From assembly GCF_009688945.1 (NCBI RefSeq), contig NZ_AP021874.1, positions 3,410,001 through 3,474,000 on the forward strand: a DNA stretch of 64,000 bases. Direction: 5' to 3'. Below, piece after piece: positions 37,155-44,882 of the stretch; position 1 is the first letter of the stretch, and each line of letters opens with the position of its first letter. A model generated the notes under the pieces. The model searched no databases and was not told the origin of the DNA. It saw only the letters and a list, made by a program, of their open reading frames with translations. This DNA is from Desulfosarcina alkanivorans. GTDB taxonomy: Bacteria; Desulfobacterota; Desulfobacteria; Desulfobacterales; Desulfosarcinaceae. The position numbers and the translations under genes were made by a program.

Positions 37155-37920
37155 GCCAGAAACGATAGACCAACTGCCGGGCATACCGCTCAAAAAAGGC
37201 GACACCTTCAATTTCCGGTGCCACAGAGGCCTGCCCTGTTTCAACCAATGCTGCCGCAACCTGAACCTGTTTCTCTATCCCTATGATGTGCTCCGCCTGC
37301 GGAAGCATCTCGATATGGATTCCGACAGATTCCTGGAAACCCATGTGGATGTGGTCATGCGGGAAGGCAACTATTTTCCCGACGTGCTTTTACGCATGGC
37401 CGACAACGAATCCAAAACCTGCCCTTTTCTGAGCGACGCCGGATGCACGGTTTACCCGGACCGGCCCGATACCTGCCGCACCTTTCCCGTGGAACACGGC
37501 ATGCTGTTTTCAGATCGGCCCGGTGCACACGAAATTGTCAGTTTTTACCGGCCGCCGGATTTCTGCCAGGGCCGGCATGAGCGTCAGAAACTGACCCTTG
37601 CCCAGTGGGCCGATGACCAGGAAGCGGTCACCCACAACCGGATGACCGCCCGCTGGGCGTCTATCAAGGCGCTGTTTCAAAAGGACCCGTGGGGACCGGA
37701 GGGGCTGAACGGTGCCAAAGGAAAGATGGCATTCATGGCGGCGTATAACATTGACCGCTTCCGTGATTTTGTGTTCCAGAGCAGCTTTCTCAAACGCTAC
37801 CGGGTCAAGAAGGCACGGGCCCAAAAACTCAGGGCCAGCGACCGGGAACTGCTGTTGTTCGGATTTGAATGGATCCGGTATTTCGTCTGGGGCATCCCCT
37901 CCAAGGACATCCGTTCCTGA
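37141..37920 (+). CDS. YkgJ-family cysteine-cluster protein (second copy)
   Basis: A 259-residue protein of the same broad family but of a different subtype. Cysteine groups are FRCHRGLPCFNQCCRNLNLF (residues 26-45), TCPFLSDAGCTVYPDRPDTCRTFPVEHG and DFCQGR. The C-terminal 80 residues are basic and helical with no cysteines. It overlaps the first YkgJ gene by 14 nt, so the two are coupled. The pair may act together, since they are not simple duplicates. The function is unknown. Confidence 0.88.
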   Translation: MKSIKPETIDQLPGIPLKKGDTFNFRCHRGLPCFNQCCRNLNLFLYPYDVLRLRKHLDMDSDRFLETHVDVVMREGNYFPDVLLRMADNESKTCPFLSDAGCTVYPDRPDTCRTFPVEHGMLFSDRPGAHEIVSFYRPPDFCQGRHERQKLTLAQWADDQEAVTHNRMTARWASIKALFQKDPWGPEGLNGAKGKMAFMAAYNIDRFRDFVFQSSFLKRYRVKKARAQKLRASDRELLLFGFEWIRYFVWGIPSKDIRS

Positions 37921-37947
37921 AAGCACCCCCAGGCACCGGAAATATCA

Positions 37948-37986
37948 CCGGCCCGATGGGCAATGGACGTCCACCGGGCCGGAATT
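37948..37986. terminator. Terminator between convergent ykgJ and Na/Pi genes
   Basis: An 8-bp perfect stem (CCGGCCCG at 37948-37955, CGGGCCGG at 37975-37982) lies between two converging genes and is followed on the plus strand by AATTTTC. It probably ends transcription of the dgt-ykgJ run and may also serve the opposite strand. Confidence 0.6.
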
Positions 37987-38018
37987 TTCATACTGACGGT
38001 TAACCAACCGCCAGGCGC

Positions 38019-39698
38019 TTATTTTTTACCGGCCACCGCCTCGGCAATATTGAAGCAATAATCGCCGATCTTCTCCAGATTGGTCAGCAGACTGACGTAT
38101 ACCAGCCCCTGGTCGATGCCGCACTCGCAGGAACGAAGCCGCTGGATATGGTCGTCACGATAGCGTTCGCGCATGGCATCGATGGCATTTTCAAGGCTGT
38201 CGGCCTGATTCATGAAGTTGACCGGCCGCTGGCGCATGGCCGAAATGATCAGGTCCATGAACTCGGCCACCTTGTCGACCAACTGATTCAGATCGCCCAT
38301 GGCCCGATCGGTAAAGGTCAGGTGGCCCTCAATCATATCCTCGATGGCCTGGGCAATGTTTTCCACGGAATCGCCCACACGTTCGATGTTGTTGGTCATG
38401 CGCATCAGGCTGGAGATTTCTTTGGCCTCGGACTCGCTCACATCGCTCTGGTAGATCCGGGTGAGGTAGGCCACGATCTCCCGCTGCATGTCGTCCAGAT
38501 GATTTTCCACCTGCCGCCACTTGGCCAGCTTCTTGTAGTCCCTGTCCTTTAGCCGTTTCACCGTCTTTCGAAAGGTATATTGGGCGGTCTGGGCCATGCG
38601 CAGGATTTCGCTGCGGGTTTCCACGATGGCCGCAATCGGGGTGTCAATGAGCCGATCGCCGAAATTGGGAAGCCGGTAGTAGTCGACGTCCTCCTCTTCC
38701 TTCGGTGAAAGCAATATGGCGACTTTGATCAGCCAGGGCAGCACCAGAAGAAAAAAGGAGGCGTTGATCACGTTGAACAGGGTATGGCCGTTGGCAATAT
38801 AGCGGGCAATGTTGACCACATCACCCCCCACCACCTGGTCCACGGGACCGGCTCCGAGCCCCAGGGTCATTGCCTCCACCAGTTTTACGAACAGGGGGAA
38901 GATGCACAACATGAGGGTCACGCCGATGACATTGAACATGGTGTGGGCCCTAGCCGCCCGGTGGGCGTTGATGTTGTTGGAGCCGATGGTGGCCAGTTCG
39001 GCCGTGATCGTCGTGCCGATATTCTCCCCCAGCACCAGGGCCATGGCACCGGGAAAGGTCAGCAGGCCCTGGCTGGCCAGGGTCATGGTGAGACCGATGG
39101 TGGCCGAGGAAGACTGGACCATGATCGTCAGCGTGGCCCCCACCACCACGCACAGCAACAGGCCGCCCACCGAACCGGGGTCGAACTTGGTAAAAAAAGC
39201 CAGGAAAGTGGGGTCACTCTTGATGGGCGCCAGGCCGAGCTTCATGACGGTCATGCCGTAAAACAGAAGACCGAATCCCAGAATCACATCTCCGATATAG
39301 CGGGTCCTCTTCTGCTGGGTGAAATATTTGAGAACGACCCCGGCAGCGATGGCCGGAAGGGCCAGTTTGGTCAGCTTGAATGCAATGAGCTGGGCCGTGA
39401 CCGTCGTCCCCACGTTGGCGCCCAGGATCATACCCACCGACTGCTGCAGGGTCATCAGCCCGGCGGTGACGAATCCGATCAGCATCACGGTGGTGGCGGA
39501 CGAGGATTGGACCATGGCCGTGACAAAGGCGCCGGTGAGGCATCCCACTACCCGGTTGGAAGATACGGCGCTCAAGATGGCCTTGATGCGCTTGCCGGCG
39601 GACATCTGGAGACCGTCGGTCATCATCTTCATTCCGAGGATAAACATGCCAAGACCCCCGAGGGTCGTTATGAACACTCCCGTCATCACCTTCTCCAT
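38019..39698 (-). CDS. Na/Pi cotransporter family protein with PhoU-like tail
   Basis: A 559-residue membrane protein with two Na_Pi_cotrans repeats (about 10-150 and 165-320), each with the QSSSATTVM/QSSSATIGLT signature (QSSSA), and a cytoplasmic C-terminal PhoU-like four-helix region (about 355-555). Members of the NptA/YjbB group move phosphate with sodium, either in or out. The PhoU-like tail suggests control by phosphate status. It stands alone on the minus strand, convergent with the second ykgJ gene, and no pst genes are nearby. Confidence 0.93.
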   Translation of the reverse strand: MEKVMTGVFITTLGGLGMFILGMKMMTDGLQMSAGKRIKAILSAVSSNRVVGCLTGAFVTAMVQSSSATTVMLIGFVTAGLMTLQQSVGMILGANVGTTVTAQLIAFKLTKLALPAIAAGVVLKYFTQQKRTRYIGDVILGFGLLFYGMTVMKLGLAPIKSDPTFLAFFTKFDPGSVGGLLLCVVVGATLTIMVQSSSATIGLTMTLASQGLLTFPGAMALVLGENIGTTITAELATIGSNNINAHRAARAHTMFNVIGVTLMLCIFPLFVKLVEAMTLGLGAGPVDQVVGGDVVNIARYIANGHTLFNVINASFFLLVLPWLIKVAILLSPKEEEDVDYYRLPNFGDRLIDTPIAAIVETRSEILRMAQTAQYTFRKTVKRLKDRDYKKLAKWRQVENHLDDMQREIVAYLTRIYQSDVSESEAKEISSLMRMTNNIERVGDSVENIAQAIEDMIEGHLTFTDRAMGDLNQLVDKVAEFMDLIISAMRQRPVNFMNQADSLENAIDAMRERYRDDHIQRLRSCECGIDQGLVYVSLLTNLEKIGDYCFNIAEAVAGKK

Positions 39699-39939
39699 TT
39701 CGAGGTTTGGTGGCCGCTTCCGAAACGGTGGCGTTTTATCTCAACCGCCTGAAAGTAGAAGCGAATATCACCATGATTCAAATACTCAATGAAAACAAGA
39801 AATTGGTTGGCCCGTTATTACCATACACCGGCCAGATGTCAAGCCCCAAGGCAGACTGGGGCGCCCCTGAAAAAGGTCTGGGAAAAGGATACCGTCAGGA
39901 CAGGATCGAACCCGGCCGCCCGGAGGCCAGGGGATCGGT

Positions 39940-40410
39940 TCAAATCCGGTAGCCAATGGCGTAAAATCCCACATCCTCGGGATGAATGTACACTTCGGAG
40001 ATGGCCTTGTCCCGCACCGATATCCCGGCCCGGTGGACCGACTGCGGGTCACCGGAAACCAGGGGGTGCCAATCGGCCAGATCCTTGCCTTCAGACAGCC
40101 GCCGGTAGGCACAGGTTTTGGGCAGCCACCGCAATCGGGGAATCTGCCGGGGAGTCAGCACCAGGCAGTCGGGCACCAGGGTGGTCCGGTTGTCGTAGTC
40201 GGTGCAGCAGCACGCCCGGACGTCCAGCAGGTAGCAGGAGACCCAGGTGTAGGTGACCTTTCCCGTTTTACCATCCTGAAATTTCTGCAGGCAGCAACGG
40301 CCGCAGCCGTCGCACAGCGACTCCCACTGTTCGCGGCTCATCTGTTCCAGGGACGTGGTTTTCCAGAACGGTTGGGCCGGAGGGTGGGGGTGGGCTCTAT
40401 CGGTCGTCAC
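39940..40410 (-). CDS. YcgN-family cysteine-cluster protein
   Basis: A 156-residue member of the UPF0260/YcgN family. The N-terminal region has WESLCDGCGRCCLQKF, followed by VSCYLLDVRACCCTDY and KTCAYRRL, giving conserved cysteines likely to bind zinc or an Fe-S cluster. The HPEDVGFYAIGYR end is typical of the family. It begins inside the end of the 4Fe-4S gene (14-nt overlap), so the two are coupled. The function is unknown. Confidence 0.9.
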   Translation of the reverse strand: MTTDRAHPHPPAQPFWKTTSLEQMSREQWESLCDGCGRCCLQKFQDGKTGKVTYTWVSCYLLDVRACCCTDYDNRTTLVPDCLVLTPRQIPRLRWLPKTCAYRRLSEGKDLADWHPLVSGDPQSVHRAGISVRDKAISEVYIHPEDVGFYAIGYRI

Positions 40411-41557
40411 CGGGGGTGTCCTTTTTTGTCCGTCTGGTCGCCAGGTATCGATCCCGCTGCGACCGTCCGATTTGCACCGCGGCCCGAAACGGGCCTATCT
40501 TCTTGCGTTTCCAGGCAGTCCGCAGCAACGCCGTGGCCATGTTCGCCGGCACCGGGGGTTGCTCGGACCGGGGTTTGCGGGTCAGCCGGAGGGCACCGGT
40601 GGGACAGGTGGAAACACACAGGCCGCAGCCGATGCAGCGGTTCCGGTCCAGGTGAACGCTTTTACTCCGGACCGTCAGGGCGTCCATTTGGCACCGGTCC
40701 GCGCAAAGACCGCAACCGGTGCACAACCGGCTGTCCATGCGGGCGACGAAGGGGGCGGCCATCAGGTCGGCGGGTCTGGAGTAGGTTTTGATCGTACGGA
40801 GCACCCCGCAGCAGCATCCGCAGCAACAGCAGATCCACGCCGGATCACGGCTGTTGCTGGGCTGGAGAACCAGGGCGGAACGGTCTGCGGTGTCCAAGAG
40901 GTCCAGCACCGTCTGTCGATCCACCGGTCGGCCGATGCCCGATTTAACGAAGTAGCTGCCGGCATCACCAAAGGAAATGCAGGTGTCCAGCGGGCCGTCG
41001 CAACCATGCCCGGCCATGCGCTGCTCTTTTCGGCAGATACACGGGGAGACCACGAAATGGTCCTTATCACGAATCAACGCCGCTGCCGCTTCATGGGGCA
41101 ACACCGGCAGTTTCGGATCGATGCTCCGGTTCACGGGAATCGTGCGCATCTGGGGGGCACGCCGCCAGACGCCGGCATCGAGGAGTACCGGAATGTAGGC
41201 GGCCATGTCCGTCACCAGTTCGGGGGTCAGTCGGTTGACCTGGAATTCCCAGATGCCGACCACAAACTGGGACGCCATGTAGCGCGGCGCGTTCCCCCCG
41301 GATTCATTTTTTAAAATCAGTCCTTTGTTCCACATGGCCGCCAGCATCGTTTCCGCGGCATCTTCCGTCGTTCCGCAACGATAGGCGACCACTCGCGCCG
41401 TCTCTGGAATCAGGGTCAATTGACAGGCCAGGCGGGCCTCGGATTCCGTGAACAGATGCCGCAAAATACGCAGTTCCACACCATCCGCAGTGGACGGGAA
41501 TCCACCGGGAAGCTGGTCGAGATGATCCGCCAGTTGACGATAAACCGCGTTATTCAT
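40397..41557 (-). CDS. 4Fe-4S ferredoxin-type protein with polycysteine motif
   Basis: A 386-residue iron-sulfur protein. The N-terminal half (about 1-150) has winged-helix features (MLAAMWNKGLILKNESG). The middle holds SPCICRKEQRMAGHGCDGPL and then the run ICCCCGCCCGVLR, with seven cysteines in eight residues. Two ferredoxin 4Fe-4S motifs follow (CTGCGLCADRCQMDAL and CIGCGLCVSTCPTGAL), and a basic tail ends the protein. The ATG at 41557 is preferred because upstream codons look non-coding. It is divergent from the M1 peptidase gene and coupled to the YcgN gene. It is likely a cytoplasmic redox or regulatory protein; the partner is unknown. Confidence 0.87.
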   Translation of the reverse strand: MNNAVYRQLADHLDQLPGGFPSTADGVELRILRHLFTESEARLACQLTLIPETARVVAYRCGTTEDAAETMLAAMWNKGLILKNESGGNAPRYMASQFVVGIWEFQVNRLTPELVTDMAAYIPVLLDAGVWRRAPQMRTIPVNRSIDPKLPVLPHEAAAALIRDKDHFVVSPCICRKEQRMAGHGCDGPLDTCISFGDAGSYFVKSGIGRPVDRQTVLDLLDTADRSALVLQPSNSRDPAWICCCCGCCCGVLRTIKTYSRPADLMAAPFVARMDSRLCTGCGLCADRCQMDALTVRSKSVHLDRNRCIGCGLCVSTCPTGALRLTRKPRSEQPPVPANMATALLRTAWKRKKIGPFRAAVQIGRSQRDRYLATRRTKKDTPGDDR

Positions 41558-41698
41558 AGGTGCTGCCTTATCATGAATCCTTCCGCACGAAAAAGGAAAA
41601 TCGCTCCGCAATTGCTTTTGGTGCCAGAGCACTTAGTTTTTGGTTCACATCCTATGACCGCCACCCCAGATATGGGCATGTTGACCAGGAGCATTGAC

Positions 41699-43804
41699 GT
41701 GACACCAGCAGACATTCCTTCAAACCGCCTTATCCTGATAATTCTGTCGGTCTGGGCATTGGTGCCAAGCGCTGCTTTGGCGAACATGGCAATGCCGTTG
41801 GCCGCGGACCACAACCTGACCATCCGCCTGTTCCCAGAACGTTCGGAACTGGAAGGACGCGACCGGATCCATATCCACGGGTCGCCAAAGGGCCCCTTGC
41901 ACCTGTCGATTTCTCCCCGCGTCCACCTGCTTTCAATTCGCATCGATGGCCGCGACCACCCTTACACGTTTCGCCGGGGACGGTTAGCCCTGAGCCCCAA
42001 TCCAAACCTGTCACCCCTGACGGTTGATCTGGACATCCATTATACCTGCCGGTTCGACGACCCGGCGCCGGTCCGCCCCCTGAATGCCGACAATCCCGGG
42101 TTTGGGGTAAGCGGGACCATCTCCCCCGCGGGAACCTTCATCCTGGCCGGTGCAGGCTGGTACCCCCGGTTGGCCGATGCCCGCGAGTCGTTCGACCTTC
42201 GCGTGGAGGGTCCTGCGGACACCGTAGCGGTCACGACGGGACGAGCGGTCGACATCGCTCACACCGGTAAAAGGACCGTCAGCCGCTGGCAGATCGACAA
42301 TCCGCTGGAAGGACTGAGCCTGTCTGCCGGTCCTTATGTGGTCGACCGGCGATCGGGGCACGGCACCACGGCCGCCACCTTTCTTTTTCCTGAAAACCGC
42401 CACTTGTCACCGCGCTACCTTGAAGCCTCCCTGGACTACCTGAAGCGCTACAGCGATTTGTTCGGCGCCTATCCCTTTGACGGTTTTTCCGTGGTGGAAA
42501 ACTTTTTCCCCACCGGCTACGGCTTCCCCGCCTACACCCTCATCGGGGGCAGGGTCCTGCGCCTGCCTTTTATCCCCCATACGAGCCTGCCCCATGAAAT
42601 CGTACACAACTGGTGGGGCAACGGGGTGCTGGTGGATTCTGCCTCGGGCAACTGGTGCGAAGGACTGGCCTCCTATACGGCCGACTACCTGAACAAGGCC
42701 AACCAATCATCCGATGCTGCCATGGACTACCGGAGACAGGCCTTGCGCAATTTTTCATCCCTGGTCTCGCCGGAAAGCGATTTCCCCCTCAACCGCTTCC
42801 GGTCCCGAACAGACCCGGTTACCAAAGCCGTGGGATATGACAAAGCGGCAATGGTCTTTCACATGCTGCACCAGAAACTGGGCGATGCGGCGTTCTGGAA
42901 CGCGCTGCGGGACCTGTACCGGCAGTTCCTGTTCCAACACGCCTCCTGGCAGGACCTGCAGAAAATCTTCGAAAGGCAGGCCGGCCGACCCCTGGAAGCC
43001 TTCTTCCGGCAGTGGGTTGACCGCCCGGGGGCCCCGCAGATACAATTAAAAGGGACCCGTCAAATAGCAGGCGACGGCAGCTATCGGACCATCGGCCGCA
43101 TCGTTCAGGAAAAACCCTATTACGACGTCACCATCGATCTGGTTGTGGAAACCGGGGAAGGACCGATAAAGCAGGCGGTTCGCCTGTCCACAGGGCAAAC
43201 GGCCTTCGATATACCCAGCAGGACGAAGCCCCGGGCACTGGTCGCCGACCCTGACTACCACCTGTTCAGGCGGCTTTCCCCGCAGGAGATGCCACCCACC
43301 GTCAACACCCTGAAGGGTTCGTCAGCCCCCGTTGCCGTGGTTGCCAGACGGATGGGCCGGTTCGGCCGCCCCCTGGCAGGACAATTGGCCCGGGCCATGG
43401 GACTTGGATCGATCCGGATTGTTGATGAAACGGATTTCGACCCGGCGGAAGCCGCCGGCAACGATCTGCTGTTCATCGGGCTGCCAGCCCAACCGACGCT
43501 GGCACAATGGCTTCCCCGGAACCTTGAACTGGCGCCCGGAAGTTTTCAGGCAGGGGGGCAGCGGTTCAACGACTCGACCGATGTGCTCTTCTTCGTGGCC
43601 CGGCATCCCGACCATTCGAAAAACATTGTCTCCCTGATACACCCGCTCAGCCCGGAAGCAGCCGGCTCGGCCACCGTTAAGATTCCTCACTACGGCCGCT
43701 ACAGCTACCTTGCCTTCAGCGACGGACGCAACCGGATCAAGGGGACCTGGGAGGTCAAACGGTCACCCCTGATGGTTCGCTGGGAAACGGCGACCCGCCC
43801 ATAA
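41699..43804 (+). CDS. M1 family (gluzincin) metallopeptidase, exported
   Basis: A 701-residue protein. The GTG at 41699 has a CAGGAG site 7 nt upstream and gives a clean signal peptide (RLILIILSVWALVPSAALA). The catalytic zinc motif is HEIVHNWWGNG, with the third ligand in the downstream GNWCEGLASYTADY. The usual GAMEN motif is replaced by a VVENFFPTGYGFP segment, so it is a distant M1 member. The C-terminal 150 residues do not match a domain I know. A periplasmic aminopeptidase-like role is likely, but the exopeptidase specificity is unproven. It is divergent from the 4Fe-4S gene. Confidence 0.9.
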   Translation: MTPADIPSNRLILIILSVWALVPSAALANMAMPLAADHNLTIRLFPERSELEGRDRIHIHGSPKGPLHLSISPRVHLLSIRIDGRDHPYTFRRGRLALSPNPNLSPLTVDLDIHYTCRFDDPAPVRPLNADNPGFGVSGTISPAGTFILAGAGWYPRLADARESFDLRVEGPADTVAVTTGRAVDIAHTGKRTVSRWQIDNPLEGLSLSAGPYVVDRRSGHGTTAATFLFPENRHLSPRYLEASLDYLKRYSDLFGAYPFDGFSVVENFFPTGYGFPAYTLIGGRVLRLPFIPHTSLPHEIVHNWWGNGVLVDSASGNWCEGLASYTADYLNKANQSSDAAMDYRRQALRNFSSLVSPESDFPLNRFRSRTDPVTKAVGYDKAAMVFHMLHQKLGDAAFWNALRDLYRQFLFQHASWQDLQKIFERQAGRPLEAFFRQWVDRPGAPQIQLKGTRQIAGDGSYRTIGRIVQEKPYYDVTIDLVVETGEGPIKQAVRLSTGQTAFDIPSRTKPRALVADPDYHLFRRLSPQEMPPTVNTLKGSSAPVAVVARRMGRFGRPLAGQLARAMGLGSIRIVDETDFDPAEAAGNDLLFIGLPAQPTLAQWLPRNLELAPGSFQAGGQRFNDSTDVLFFVARHPDHSKNIVSLIHPLSPEAAGSATVKIPHYGRYSYLAFSDGRNRIKGTWEVKRSPLMVRWETATRP

Positions 43805-43944
43805 ACGCGCAGGCGGGGATCAATGCCTGCAACCGCTTGGTCGCAGCCCTATCGTTGATATTCCTGCGATCAGGTGCTTGCTGACGAGACACAGATCGGA
43901 CCCGGAAGCCGGTTCCGTATGAACACCCATCAAGGAGCTATTCC

Positions 43945-44805
43945 ATGACCAGGCATCTTTTCCGATCCATCATGGCACTGTCGACCCTCACGGTCATTCT
44001 CCTGGCCGGCGGTTGCCGCGGGCCAGCGAAGACCGGCCCGCTGAACCTATACGATCTTGAAACACGGCAACCCATTTCCGGTCCGCACGCCGTGGCAAAA
44101 CTGAAACACAGCCGTCTCGTGCTGGTGGGAGAACACCACACCAATCCTGCGCACCACACCGCCCAGCTCCGGGTGATCCGGGCACTGAACGCACAATCGG
44201 CGCCCTTGTCCATCGGATTGGAAATGTTTCGGAAAGACAGTCAAAATGCACTGGATCGATGGGTGGCCGGTGAGCTGACTGAAAAGGATTTCAAAAAAAC
44301 TTATCTGGACAACTGGAATTTTCCCTGGCCCCTTTACCGCGAGATTTTCATCTATGCCCGGGATGAAAAGATTCCCATGGTGGGTCTGAATGTCTCCAGG
44401 GGCATCACCCGGCAGGTGGCCCGGCAGGGATTTGCGTCATTGTCGGAATCTCAGCGGGAGGAACTGGAGGGGGTGTCCTGCAACGTAACCCGCGAGTACC
44501 GGGATTTCATCCGCAGCGCATTCGGCGCCCATGGCCACGGCAGTATGGATTTTATCCACTTTTGCGAGGCCCAGCTGGTGTGGGACACCGCCATGGCCAT
44601 CAACGCCGTCCATCACCTGGAAAAGCACCCTGACCGGGTCATGGTGCTGCTGGCCGGCTCCGGCCATGCCCGTAAAATGGGCATCCCTTACCAGGTCGGC
44701 AACCGTTCCCCGATGCCGCTGACGGTGCTGCTGCCCCACACACCGGACATCTTCGATCCCGACAGCCTGACCCGCGCCGACGCGGATTTTATCATCATTC
44801 CCTGA
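43945..44805 (+). CDS. ChaN-family lipoprotein
   Basis: A 286-residue lipoprotein with a lipobox (LLAGGC, Cys at about residue 24). The ChaN-like domain carries LVLVGEHHTNPAHH near residue 55, GLEMFRKDSQ, and the C-terminal MVLLAGSGHARKMGIP. ChaN of Campylobacter binds two haem molecules and is tied to iron uptake. Whether this protein binds haem is not shown. It is preceded by a CAAGGAGCT ribosome site and ends at a strong terminator. It stands 140 nt after the M1 peptidase gene and may share its transcript. Confidence 0.92.
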   Translation: MTRHLFRSIMALSTLTVILLAGGCRGPAKTGPLNLYDLETRQPISGPHAVAKLKHSRLVLVGEHHTNPAHHTAQLRVIRALNAQSAPLSIGLEMFRKDSQNALDRWVAGELTEKDFKKTYLDNWNFPWPLYREIFIYARDEKIPMVGLNVSRGITRQVARQGFASLSESQREELEGVSCNVTREYRDFIRSAFGAHGHGSMDFIHFCEAQLVWDTAMAINAVHHLEKHPDRVMVLLAGSGHARKMGIPYQVGNRSPMPLTVLLPHTPDIFDPDSLTRADADFIIIP

Positions 44806-44846
44806 AAAATCATGGGTGCAGGCGACTGCCGCACCCATGATTTTTT
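44806..44846. terminator. Bidirectional terminator after chaN-like gene
   Basis: A long perfect stem (AAAAATCATGGGTGC and GCACCCATGATTTTT, loop of 11 bases) begins at the chaN-like stop. It has an A-run on one side and a T-run on the other, so it can terminate both the chaN-like gene and the converging nhaD gene. Confidence 0.88.
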
Positions 44847-44882
44847 CCAACCCCCTTCAACCGTCAGTCAAAACCCCTGAAT

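Noticed and set aside
37141..37920. Second ykgJ gene as a frameshifted continuation of the first
   Set aside because: It has its own start and full set of cysteine groups and differs from the first; both are intact genes with a 14-nt overlap.
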